DNA of 12,527 nucleotides from Christensenellaceae bacterium. Its GTDB lineage: Bacteria; Bacillota; Clostridia; Christensenellales; UBA1750. Within the stretch, counting starts at the first letter, position 1; every line of letters starts with the position of its first letter. Both the position numbers and the translations under genes were made by a program. The notes below the pieces were generated by a model. It saw nothing but the letters and a program-made list of their open reading frames with translations, was not told where the DNA came from and did no database searches. The stretch lies in assembly GCA_031287285.1 (NCBI GenBank), contig JAITTC010000224.1, forward strand, positions 1 to 12,527, written 5' to 3'. Positions 6,267-12,115 of this stretch are shown piece after piece.

Positions 6267-7466
6267 ATGGGAAAAAGACTGTTTCTAAGCTGCTTTTCAG
6301 AAGAAGTGGCCATGGCCGCCGAACTAAAAAAGAGCTTGGAGTACGCCTTCAAAGACGAGCTCGTCATCGTCGCCCCGCTGGACGACCTAAAATGCGGGGA
6401 CGATTGGAAGGAATACATCCGCGCGGAGCTCGATGCCTGCGATGGCCTGATCTCTCTCATCACGCCCGCGTATGCAAGGCGCGCTTGGTGCATCGCGGAG
6501 TTCGTGCCGTTTTGGATGGCGGGCAAGAGGGTTTTTCCCGTCACGATGGGCTTTGAGGGCGCTTCCGCCGATCTGTTCAAGCTGATAACCGATCGCTACC
6601 AAACCGCCAGGCTGGAGGATTCGCGCGCGGTCGAGAAGCTGCTTGAAGCCATTGCGGACTTTTGCGGGGCTGAAAAGCCGGATAGAGAATATCTCGATGC
6701 CATCGTGGGGGGCTGCCAGCTGAAATACGACCAGATCATCGCCAAAGAAAGCGCCGCCGGGGCGGGCAGCGGGGCAGCAAAGCTCAACCCCTTCATCGAG
6801 CGCTACTTAAAAAACTCCACCGTATGGGAATATTCGCTCAATGAAGCGCAGCCGGGCGTGCTTTCCGCCGCCTGCGCGAAGGAAATTCAGTTCATCAGCG
6901 CCAGCGACAACACCCAATATCTAGAAATGCCCCTGCGCGCGCTCAGCGCGGACGGCATCTCGATTCGATTAGAGGAGGCCGACGCGGGCGGCAAGGCAGT
7001 GCGCCTTGGCGACATCGCCCCGACCAAGAATAAGACCTCTTACAGCTACAAAATACGGTTTACTCCGCCACTCAGCAAGGGGGAGGTCGTGAAACTCCGC
7101 TACAGCATCGCGATTCCGCAATGTAAATGCGCCACGAGCGAAAAGGCCTGGGAATTCGCCAGGGACAATAGGCTGATTGACCCGCATAAGGAAAGCACGA
7201 CGGTGCGCGTCGACGCGCAGACCGACGCGTTTAACCTCAAGATTGTTCTGGCGCCGGGCTGCAGGGTTGCGCCGCTGGAAATTCAGGCGAGGCAGGGCGG
7301 AAGCGCCGTTCATACCGAGGAGCTTGAGCATATCAGGGAGCATTCATGCTATTCATCCGGCTATGACCCCGCGGCGGGCTATGTGATGGAGCTGCGCAGA
7401 GAACGGCCTCCCTTGGGGACTTATTACACCTTTTCGTGGGGCCTGCCCAGTAAAGACGAGCTTTGA
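6267..7466 (+). CDS. TIR domain protein with an unrecognised C-terminal domain
   Basis: The 399-residue protein starts at ATG 6267 behind AGGAGGGG (6251-6258). Residues 1 to about 140 form a TIR domain. They show a first strand 'KRLFLSCFSEE', a BB-loop-like 'LDDLKCGDDWKEYIRAEL', the strand 'GLISLITPAY', and the helix 'RRAWCIAEF', in which E78 of W-C-x-x-E is at the position of the catalytic glutamate of NAD-cleaving TIR enzymes. NADase activity is therefore plausible but not shown. A linker at about 140-180 leads to a C-terminal part (about 185-399) rich in alternating hydrophobic and polar residues, as in a beta-sandwich. Its landmarks are 'SYSYKIRFTPPLSKGE', 'LRYSIAIP' and the closing 'LGTYYTFSWGLP'. 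I do not recognise a named domain there. There is no signal peptide or membrane segment. It sits last in the cassette with the Imm5-like gene and is followed by a hairpin. Confidence 0.85.
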   Translation: MGKRLFLSCFSEEVAMAAELKKSLEYAFKDELVIVAPLDDLKCGDDWKEYIRAELDACDGLISLITPAYARRAWCIAEFVPFWMAGKRVFPVTMGFEGASADLFKLITDRYQTARLEDSRAVEKLLEAIADFCGAEKPDREYLDAIVGGCQLKYDQIIAKESAAGAGSGAAKLNPFIERYLKNSTVWEYSLNEAQPGVLSAACAKEIQFISASDNTQYLEMPLRALSADGISIRLEEADAGGKAVRLGDIAPTKNKTSYSYKIRFTPPLSKGEVVKLRYSIAIPQCKCATSEKAWEFARDNRLIDPHKESTTVRVDAQTDAFNLKIVLAPGCRVAPLEIQARQGGSAVHTEELEHIREHSCYSSGYDPAAGYVMELRRERPPLGTYYTFSWGLPSKDEL

Positions 7467-7472
7467 CGGGCA

Positions 7473-7499
7473 GCCGGCGCGGCTTTTTAAGCCGCCGGC
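7473..7499 (+). terminator. Strong GC hairpin after the TIR gene
   Basis: GCCGG-CG-CGGC (7473-7483), loop TTTTTAA, then GCCG-CCGGC (7491-7499). The stem is very stable with a two-base bulge, but the T-run is in the loop and none follows the stem. It starts 7 bp after the TIR stop. It is probably an mRNA 3' end or stabilising structure, and less certainly a true intrinsic terminator. Confidence 0.45.
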
Positions 7500-7540
7500 G
7501 ATGAAAACGGCGGGAGCGCGCCCCATTTCGCAGATCTCTA

Positions 7541-7569
7541 TTGATTTTCTTTTAAAACAGTGTTATGTT
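7541..7569 (+). promoter_or_regulatory. Candidate promoter for the isomerase gene
   Basis: TTGATT (7541-7546) and TATGTT (7564-7569) are separated by 17 bp, inside an AT-rich island that stands out from the GC-rich surroundings. Each hexamer matches four of six consensus positions. It lies about 50 bp upstream of the ATG at 7619, which has an AAAGGAGG ribosome binding site. This suggests that the isomerase is transcribed independently of the TIR cassette. Confidence 0.45.
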
Positions 7570-7618
7570 TAGGGTGAAAATCGCAAAATAACTGCCAAAA
7601 ATAAAGGAGGACGATACG

Positions 7619-9055
7619 ATGAAAAAAGAAAAGCTCAAAATCGGCCTGATGCCAACGAGGCGCCTTGTATTCAACTGGCGAACGGCCCGCGATGAGTACG
7701 AGATCATCATGCCCATCATTCGCGCGCAGATGCCAGACTATGTTGAGTTCGTGGATGTGGACGATATCTGCGAGCACGGCATGGGCTGCTCCCAGCAAGA
7801 CGTCGAAAAGGTCGTCGAAAAGTTCACCGCCGCCAAGGTGGATGCGCTCTTTTTCCCCTTTTGCGATTTTGGCGAGGAATCCTGCGTCGTCGGCGTCGCC
7901 AAGGCCTTCAAGCTCCCGACGCTCATTTGGGGATCGCGCGACAAGCTCTCGACCTATGAGCATCGCGAAAAAGAAACGCAGTGCGGCATATTCGCCGCCG
8001 CAAAGGTTTTGCGCAATTACGGCGTTACCTTCAGCTACATCTGGAATTGCGAGGCCGACAGCCCAGATCTCGTTACGGGCTTTGAAAAGTTCACCCGCGT
8101 CGCCTCCGTGCTCAAGGCGCTTCGCAACCTAAACGTCGCGGAGATCGGCGACAGGCCCGCCGGGTTCTACAGCGTCATCCACAACCAGCTTCAGCTCATC
8201 CAAAACTTCAATATCACCGTCAAGCCAATCGGCCTGGCGGCGATTGCCGCCCGCTCAAGCAAGATTAAGGGCGAAAACGGCAAGGAGCTGACCGACTACG
8301 TTGCGGATCTCAAGAGCCGCATCGACTGCTCGGAGCTTGAAAACGACGATTACGTCGTCGGCGTTGCGGCGGGCACGCTCGCCATCGAGCAGCTCATGAA
8401 CGAAAACGGCTGCAAGTGCGCGGCATTCGACTGCGGCGGCGTCCGCATGGCGCTCGGCCTGCAGGGCTCCGCCTGCGCAATCGAAGGCGAGCTTGCCGAT
8501 CGCGGCCTGCCGACGGCCTGCGAGTGCGATGTCTGGGGTGCCATCACCGCGCTCCTGGGCCAGGCCGTTTCCCTGGGCGACGAAACCCCCTTCCTGGCCG
8601 ATTGGACCTATCGCCACCCGACGAATAACAACTCCGAGCTCATCTGGCATGGCGGCCCATTTGCCTACAGCCTTGCCCGCAAGGATGTGAAGCCCGAATA
8701 CAAAAAGCGCGTTACCCCCTGGGGCGTATCCTACGAGGCGCATTGGGAGCTGAAGCCAGGCCCCATCACCATGTTCCGCATGGATGAGCTCGACGGCGGC
8801 TACTACCTCTTCTGCGGCGAGGGGAAATCCTGCGAGGGCCCCGACACGACCGGCACCTTCGTCTGGCTCGAGGTCGACAGTTGGAAGCGCTGGGAAGAAA
8901 AGCTGGTCCTCGGCCCCTACATCCACCATGTTGGCGGCGTATACGGGAACTATTTCGAGATCTTCCGCGAGGTCGCCAAGTACCTCCACGCGCCGAAGAA
9001 GGGCATCCACCTCACCTTCGACCATCCCGGCCGCGAAGGGGACTATTCGCTGTAA
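7619..9055 (+). CDS. L-fucose/L-arabinose isomerase family protein
   Basis: This is a 478-residue cytosolic protein with the two-domain layout of the FucI/AraA-like isomerases. The N-terminal half is alpha/beta ('LKIGLMPTRR', 'VDALFFPFCDFGEE', 'LPTLIWGSRD'). The C-terminal half carries the metal-site pattern. E302 and D304 lie in 'ACECDVWGAITALLGQ', D328 in 'FLADWTYR' and H344 in 'LIWHGGPFAYS'. The E302 to D328 spacing resembles that between the metal ligands Glu and Asp of E. coli FucI. A further His pair is in 'GPYIHHVGG' near the C-terminus. By family knowledge it should interconvert an aldose and a ketose using Mn2+ or a similar metal. The substrate could be fucose, arabinose or another sugar, and the sequence does not settle it. 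No kinase, aldolase or regulator of such a pathway is adjacent. It has its own promoter and terminator, so it is a single-gene unit. Confidence 0.88.
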   Translation: MKKEKLKIGLMPTRRLVFNWRTARDEYEIIMPIIRAQMPDYVEFVDVDDICEHGMGCSQQDVEKVVEKFTAAKVDALFFPFCDFGEESCVVGVAKAFKLPTLIWGSRDKLSTYEHREKETQCGIFAAAKVLRNYGVTFSYIWNCEADSPDLVTGFEKFTRVASVLKALRNLNVAEIGDRPAGFYSVIHNQLQLIQNFNITVKPIGLAAIAARSSKIKGENGKELTDYVADLKSRIDCSELENDDYVVGVAAGTLAIEQLMNENGCKCAAFDCGGVRMALGLQGSACAIEGELADRGLPTACECDVWGAITALLGQAVSLGDETPFLADWTYRHPTNNNSELIWHGGPFAYSLARKDVKPEYKKRVTPWGVSYEAHWELKPGPITMFRMDELDGGYYLFCGEGKSCEGPDTTGTFVWLEVDSWKRWEEKLVLGPYIHHVGGVYGNYFEIFREVAKYLHAPKKGIHLTFDHPGREGDYSL

Positions 9056-9071
9056 AAAGCGCCAAAAACCA

Positions 9072-9111
9072 AAAAAGCCTCTCTCGCACCGCGGTGCGAG
9101 AGAGGCTTTTT
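9072..9111. terminator. Perfect 40-bp palindromic bidirectional terminator
   Basis: Both 20-base arms are exactly complementary. They begin with AAAAAGCCTCTC and end with GAGAGGCTTTTT, around the centre CACCG/CGGTG. There is a T-run in both directions. It sits between two converging genes, the isomerase (+, stop at 9055) and rpsR (-, stop at 9119), and can terminate both. Confidence 0.93.
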
Positions 9112-9118
9112 AAAGGGC

Positions 9119-9376
9119 TTAATCCTGCGTGTAGGGCAGAAGCGCCACGTGGCGCGCGCGCTTGATCGCGATCGAGAGCTGGCGCTGGTGCGTGGCGCAG
9201 TTGCCGCTCATGCGGCGGGGAAGGATCTTGCTGCGCTCGGAAACGAAGCGGCGCAGGCGATTTAAATCCTTATAATCGATGTTCTGCACCTTATCGACGC
9301 AGAACTGGCAAACCTTGCGGCGAGGCTTGCGGCCCCTGGGGCGGCGCGCGCCCCTTTCGCCTCTATCTTCAGACAT
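9119..9376 (-). CDS. rpsR: Small-subunit ribosomal protein bS18
   Basis: The 85-residue protein has an Arg/Lys-rich N-terminal tail and the S18 core 'IDYKDLNRLRRFVSERSKIL', 'RRMSGNCATHQRQL' and 'AIKRARHVALLPY'. S18 binds 16S rRNA on the platform of the 30S subunit together with bS6, which is encoded at the start of this operon. C23 and C26 (CQFC) with C60 and H63 (CATH) form a plausible zinc site, so this is the C+ (zinc-binding) form of S18. An AGGAGG ribosome binding site lies just upstream of the ATG, in the 28-bp gap after ssb. The bidirectional terminator lies immediately downstream. Family length and operon position are canonical. Confidence 0.97.
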   Translation of the reverse strand: MSEDRGERGARRPRGRKPRRKVCQFCVDKVQNIDYKDLNRLRRFVSERSKILPRRMSGNCATHQRQLSIAIKRARHVALLPYTQD

Positions 9377-9404
9377 TGTGCTTTTCCTCCTGCTTCAAAG
9401 AAAG

Positions 9405-9863
9405 TTAAAATGGGAGCTCGTCGTCGTCGACCTGCGTAAAACCCTGGCCGGTAAAATCATTGGCACTGTCTTCCGCACGGTGCTGCTGCTGTTGCTGGGG
9501 CGCATAAGCACCCTCGGCATAGCCGCCCTCGCCGCGCTCGCTCTGGGAGCGGCTATCGACGAACTCAGCTTCGTCTGCGATGACCTCGGTCACGGTGCGC
9601 TTGGTACCGTCCTTGGCCTCGTAGCTGCGGTTCTGCAGCGTGCCGACGATCGCGATCTTTCTTCCCTTGGTGAAATAGCGGCTCACAAAATCAGCCGTCT
9701 GCCGCCAGGCCACCACGTCGAAAAAATCGGATTCCCGCACCCCTTGGGCGTTTGCGAAGCGGCGCGTCACCGCGATGCGCAGCGTGCAGACCGAAACGCC
9801 GCCCTGGGTCGTGCGAAGCTCTGGGTCCTTGGTCAGGTTGCCGATTAAAATCACCTTGTTCAT
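9405..9863 (-). CDS. ssb: Single-stranded DNA-binding protein
   Basis: This 152-residue protein begins 'MNKVILIGNLTKDPELRTTQ', the standard start of the SSB OB-fold, which extends to about residue 105. Typical core segments are 'RESDFFDVVAWRQTADFV', 'YFTKGRKIAIVGTLQNRSYE' and 'VIADEAEFV'. A Gly/Gln-rich low-complexity linker follows, then the acidic tip 'DDDELPF', which in SSB binds partner proteins of replication and repair. It works as a tetramer coating single-stranded DNA. It lies between rpsF and rpsR, the conserved arrangement in Bacillota, with an AAAGGGG ribosome binding site in the 15-bp gap after rpsF. Confidence 0.97.
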   Translation of the reverse strand: MNKVILIGNLTKDPELRTTQGGVSVCTLRIAVTRRFANAQGVRESDFFDVVAWRQTADFVSRYFTKGRKIAIVGTLQNRSYEAKDGTKRTVTEVIADEAEFVDSRSQSERGEGGYAEGAYAPQQQQQHRAEDSANDFTGQGFTQVDDDELPF

Positions 9864-9878
9864 CGACGAATCCCCTTT

Positions 9879-10166
9879 CTATTCCTCGATGCGGGTGACC
9901 AGATAGCGCATGACCAAATCGCTGATTTGGAAATTACGCTCCAGCTCACGGGGGAATTCGGGGGCCGCGGTGATGTGCGTGAGCACATAGTAGCCCTCGT
10001 TCTTAAAGTCGATGGGGTACGCCAGGCGGCGCTTGCCCCACTCGTCGGTCTTGTCGACCGTGCCGCCGTTCGCCGCCACGATGCCGGCAAAGCGGTCGAT
10101 CAGCTCCTTGCGGGGCTCATCTTCCACGTTCGGATCGATCACATAGAGAACCTCGTATTTATTCAT
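9879..10166 (-). CDS. rpsF: Small-subunit ribosomal protein bS6
   Basis: The 95-residue protein begins 'MNKYEVLYVIDPNVEDEPRK' and contains 'GGTVDKTDEWGKRRLAYPID' and 'EGYYVLTHITAAPEFPRELE', the hallmarks of S6, and ends in 'VMRYLVTRIEE'. bS6 pairs with bS18 in the 30S platform. It is the first gene of the rpsF-ssb-rpsR operon. The ATG at 10166 is preceded by GGAGGTGA. Upstream are a strong promoter and a leader hairpin that could mediate feedback by the S6:S18 complex. Confidence 0.97.
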   Translation of the reverse strand: MNKYEVLYVIDPNVEDEPRKELIDRFAGIVAANGGTVDKTDEWGKRRLAYPIDFKNEGYYVLTHITAAPEFPRELERNFQISDLVMRYLVTRIEE

Positions 10167-10212
10167 TGCCTTTCACCTCCCTTTGGACTTGAGGCAGCCC
10201 CCCTTGGGGCAG

Positions 10213-10240
10213 CCCCTCGGCGCGCTTTTCGCGCGCAAGG
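10213..10240 (-). promoter_or_regulatory. Candidate S6:S18-binding leader hairpin of rpsF
   Basis: Read on the minus strand, the leader holds CCTT-GCGCGC, loop GAAAA, then GCGCGC-CG-AGGG. The 3' side therefore carries an unpaired or partly paired CCG between an upper GC helix and a lower helix. The published S6:S18 autoregulatory motif of rpsF leaders has a hairpin with a conserved bulged CCG that mimics the 16S rRNA site. The position, about 45-75 nt upstream of the rpsF ATG, fits. The assignment is by pattern only; a covariance search would decide it. Confidence 0.5.
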
Positions 10241-10286
10241 ATGGCATTGACCGGAGCTTTACGCTCAACAGCCGCCACATTTTTCA

Positions 10287-10315
10287 ATAATAGCATCAAT
10301 TGCCGCGTTTGTAAA
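10287..10315 (-). promoter_or_regulatory. Promoter of rpsF-ssb-rpsR
   Basis: On the minus strand, TTTACA (10310-10315) and TATTAT (10287-10292) are separated by exactly 17 bp. Each matches five of six sigma-A consensus positions. Transcription would start around 10280, giving a leader of about 110 nt that contains the candidate S6:S18 hairpin. Confidence 0.78.
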
Positions 10316-10326
10316 GCCCTGAAGGC

Positions 10327-10356
10327 TTGGCATTTGGCCGGGCTTTGTGTTATGCT
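10327..10356 (+). promoter_or_regulatory. Promoter of the yfcE-like operon
   Basis: TTGGCA (10327-10332) and TATGCT (10351-10356) are spaced by 18 bp, about 35 bp before the ATG at 10390. It is divergent from the rpsF promoter, with only 11 bp between the two -35 boxes, so the two units could compete for or share regulators. Confidence 0.55.
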
Positions 10357-10389
10357 TGCGCCAAAACGACGCGGGAGGAGGCCCATCGG

Positions 10390-10947
10390 ATGAAGATTCT
10401 TTTTGCCTCGGATTTGCACGGCTCGGCCACGGCCACGGAGGCCCTTCTTGACAGGCTTGAAATCGAAGGCGCGCGGCGCCTCGTGCTGCTTGGCGACCTG
10501 CTCTATCACGGCCCGAGGAACCCTCTTCCAAAGGGCTACGACCCGCAAATCGCCGCGAAACTGCTTTCTGCGCAAAAAGAAAAAATCCTTTGCGTGCGCG
10601 GCAATTGCGACGCAGATGTGGACCAGCTCCTGCTGCCCTTCCCAATCGGCGCCGAGAATCTTCTCCTCTATTTGGGGGAGATCGCGGTGTTTGCCACGCA
10701 CGGCCATCATGCCAGCTTTGAAAACCCGCCCTTTTTGCGGCAAGGCGACGCCTTTTTGCAGGGCCACACCCACGTAAAGCGCCTCGAAAAGCAAAACGGC
10801 CTGCTGCTGCTAAACCCGGGTTCGGTTTCGCTGCCAAAGGATGGGGACGAGGGCAGCTATCTTCTTTGGGAGGATGGCGTTTTTGCGTTAAAAACCCTTG
10901 ATGGGCGAGAGATCTCAGCCCTTGAGGCAGAGAGGCCGCCATGCTGA
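10390..10947 (+). CDS. yfcE: YfcE-type metallophosphodiesterase
   Basis: The 185-residue protein matches the E. coli YfcE length and order of motifs. I start at ATG 10390, behind GGGAGGAGG. In-frame codons upstream to 10327 overlap the promoter. All calcineurin-like metal-site motifs are present: D8 and H10 in 'FASDLHGS', D36 in 'LLGDLLYHGPRN', N72 and D74 in 'VRGNCDADVDQ', H104 and H106 in 'THGHH', and H126 and H128 in 'GHTH', followed by 'LLNPGSVSLPK'. The family hydrolyses phosphodiesters with Mn2+-type metals; the physiological substrate is not known. The stop TGA lies inside the next gene, whose ATG begins at 10941, a 7-bp overlap that implies translational coupling. The gene symbol is by similarity to the E. 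coli protein. Confidence 0.93.
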   Translation: MKILFASDLHGSATATEALLDRLEIEGARRLVLLGDLLYHGPRNPLPKGYDPQIAAKLLSAQKEKILCVRGNCDADVDQLLLPFPIGAENLLLYLGEIAVFATHGHHASFENPPFLRQGDAFLQGHTHVKRLEKQNGLLLLNPGSVSLPKDGDEGSYLLWEDGVFALKTLDGREISALEAERPPC

Positions 10948-11330
10948 GCCGCGAAGAGATCCTCGAATACTGCCTAAAGAAGCCCGGGGCCTATTTGGAC
11001 TTCCCCTTTGGGCCTATCTACCCGGTCGTGAAGCTCCAGGCGCCTTCGCAGGCTAAAGGGCGCATGTTCGCGCAGCCCTTTGCCCTGCGCGGGCAGCCCC
11101 TGCTCACGCTGAACTGCAGCCCGGCCGCCGCGGACTTTTACCGCAGCGTTTACCCGGGCTCCGTCACGCGGGGCTATCACTGCCCGCCGGTGCAGCAGCC
11201 CCATTTCAACACCGTGAGCCTGCTCGGCGCGGTGCCGGACGGCGAAATCCTCGTCATGATCGACGAAGCCTTCTCCGTCGTGCTGGGGAAGCTCCCCAAG
11301 GCCGCCCAAAAGGAGCTTCGCGGGCTTTAA
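10941..11330 (+). CDS. MmcQ/YjbR family protein
   Basis: This 129-residue protein begins 'MLSREEILEYCLKKPGAYLD', with the family features 'FPFG' near the N-terminus, 'LNCSPAAADFYRSVYPG', 'GYHCPPVQQPHFNTVSL' and 'DGEILVMIDEAFSVVL'. MmcQ/YjbR (CyaY-like fold) proteins are annotated as DNA-binding on structural grounds, but no clear function is known. It overlaps the yfcE-like gene by 7 bp. Its 3' end from about 11171, and the sequence after the stop, are the source of a tandem repeat array. Degenerate copies of 'GYH...HFNT' and of the last 16 codons recur downstream at 11483-11592 and again, more eroded, at 11741-11795. The TAA stop at 11328 is intact in this copy, so the gene itself looks functional. 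Confidence 0.88.
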   Translation: MLSREEILEYCLKKPGAYLDFPFGPIYPVVKLQAPSQAKGRMFAQPFALRGQPLLTLNCSPAAADFYRSVYPGSVTRGYHCPPVQQPHFNTVSLLGAVPDGEILVMIDEAFSVVLGKLPKAAQKELRGL

Positions 11331-11352
11331 GGGGCTGCTTTTTAACGCGGCG

Positions 11353-11385
11353 GGCCGGGTCGCAGATGGCGGCCCGGCCTTTTTT
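11353..11385 (+). terminator. Intrinsic terminator of the yfcE-mmcQ operon (repeat copy A)
   Basis: GGCCGGGTCGC (11353-11363), loop AGATG, GCGGCCCGGCC (11369-11379) and TTTTTT (11380-11385). The stem is 11 bp with one G:T pair. It lies 22 bp after the MmcQ/YjbR stop. Confidence 0.9.
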
Positions 11386-11613
11386 GCGCTCATCTTTTCC
11401 CCCTGGGCGAATAGCCACGGGAAAGGGGCTTTGCCCTACGGCTTTTCCCGCGCAGGCTAAAAAGTCCTTGTTTCATGGGTACGGGGCATCACTGCCGCGG
11501 GTAAAATAGCCCCCTTTCAACACCACAAATCTACTCCGTCGGGCTGGGGAAGCTCCCCAAGGCCGCCCAAAAGGAGCTTCGCGGGCTTTAAGCTGGCTCT
11601 TTTTAGCGCGGCG

Positions 11614-11646
11614 GGCCAGGTCGCAGATGGCGACCCGGCCTTTTTT
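11614..11646 (+). terminator. Second copy of the terminator (repeat copy B)
   Basis: GGCCAGGTCGC (11614-11624) pairs with GCGACCCGGCC (11630-11640), with one A:C mismatch, and is followed by TTTTTT (11641-11646). It has the same loop as copy A. No gene ends just before it other than the relic gene tail. Confidence 0.75.
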
Positions 11647-11796
11647 GCGCTCATCTTTTCCTCCCGGGGCGAATAGCCATGGGAAAGGGGGCCCTGCGGC
11701 CTTTCCCGCGCAGGAGTAAAAGTCCCTGTTTCAAAGGCGCGGAGCATCACTGCCGCAGGTAAAAGCCCCCTTTTAACCATAAGCCTGCTCCGTCGC

Positions 11797-11828
11797 GCCG
11801 GGTCGCAGATGGCGACCCGGCCTATTTT
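11797..11828 (+). terminator. Third copy of the terminator (repeat copy C)
   Basis: GCCGGGTCGC (11797-11806) and GCGACCCGGC (11812-11821) form a perfect stem, followed by CTATTTT. The T-run is interrupted, so termination is probably weaker than in copies A and B although the stem is the best paired. Confidence 0.65.
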
Positions 11829-11921
11829 GCGCTCATCTTTTCCTCCCGGGGCGAATAGCCATGGGAAAGGGGCTTTGCCCACGGCAGGCCTTGCGGCCCT
11901 TCCCGCTCAGGCATAAAAAGT

Positions 11922-11958
11922 CCCTGTTTCAAAGGCACGATTCGCTTCTGAAACAGGG
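11922..11958 (-). terminator. Hairpin at the end of the repeat array, terminator-like on the minus strand
   Basis: CCCTGTTTCA (11922-11931) and TGAAACAGGG (11949-11958) form a perfect 10-bp stem with a 17-nt loop. On the minus strand it is followed by ACTTTTTATG, so it would terminate leftward transcription. Only the left arm is present in repeat units A and B; the right arm is unique to unit C. Confidence 0.5.
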
Positions 11959-12115
11959 TAGTGGGGGGTGGCTCAAAAAGACCGTTTCACAGAACTTCCC
12001 TAGTATATAAGAAGGATAAAAAATTGTCAATCGTTTTGGGTAAAAAACTTCTCACGAAATTTACGTCGTTGAAATAAGGCGCGCAGGCTGGGCGCGCTGC
12101 GGGAGGGAATTCGAT
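11959..12115. other. AT-rich leader upstream of the flippase gene
   Basis: After the repeats the base composition changes abruptly to AT-rich between about 11985 and 12075. It contains TATATAAG (12004-12011) and several A-runs, consistent with a promoter region for the flippase gene. I cannot assign a -35/-10 pair with conviction. A GCGCGC...GCGCGC inverted repeat (12079-12097) sits just before the GGGAGGG ribosome binding site. Confidence 0.4.

Larger units (their letters stand above)
11272..11958. repeat. Imperfect tandem repeat of about 260 bp, three units, carrying gene-tail relics
   Basis: Units begin at CTCCGTCG: unit A 11273-11533, unit B 11534-11787, unit C 11788-11958. A and B share the last 16 codons of the MmcQ/YjbR gene (starting CTGGGGAAGCTCC). 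All three share a terminator hairpin, the run TTGCGCTCATCTTTTCC, a GCGAATAGCCA box, a GGGAAAGG...TTCCC hairpin and a run of the type AAAAAGTCCYTGTTTC. A and B end with an eroded copy of an earlier part of that gene (11483-11524 and 11741-11780, compared with 11171-11213). Unit C lacks the gene-tail block and joins CTCCGTCG directly to the terminator. Spacing of the GTCGCAGATGGCG core is 261 bp from A to B and 182 bp from B to C. No coding capacity is convincing in units B or C. The array fills most of the 785-bp gap between the flanking genes. Confidence 0.85.

Noticed and set aside
8255..9025. A 256-codon minus-strand frame opposite the isomerase gene
   Set aside because: It is in the antisense shadow of a clear enzyme gene, with composition dictated by that gene's third codon positions and no recognisable domain.
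10974..11393. A minus-strand open frame opposite the MmcQ/YjbR gene
   Set aside because: It is antisense to a recognisable gene and starts inside the terminator region. GC-rich DNA produces many such shadow frames.
11517..11882. A 121-codon open frame on the minus strand across the repeat array
   Set aside because: It simply reads through repeat units B and C. The same peptide block (MSAKKAG...) recurs because the DNA repeats, and the frame crosses terminator hairpins. No family match or convincing ribosome binding site.
11272..11958. CRISPR array
   Set aside because: Repeats are about 260 bp, imperfect and directly adjoining, with no short constant repeats, unique spacers or cas genes.
11272..11958. 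Insertion sequence or integron-like element
   Set aside because: No transposase or integrase, no terminal inverted repeats and no target-site duplication are visible. The gene-tail content points to tandem duplication.
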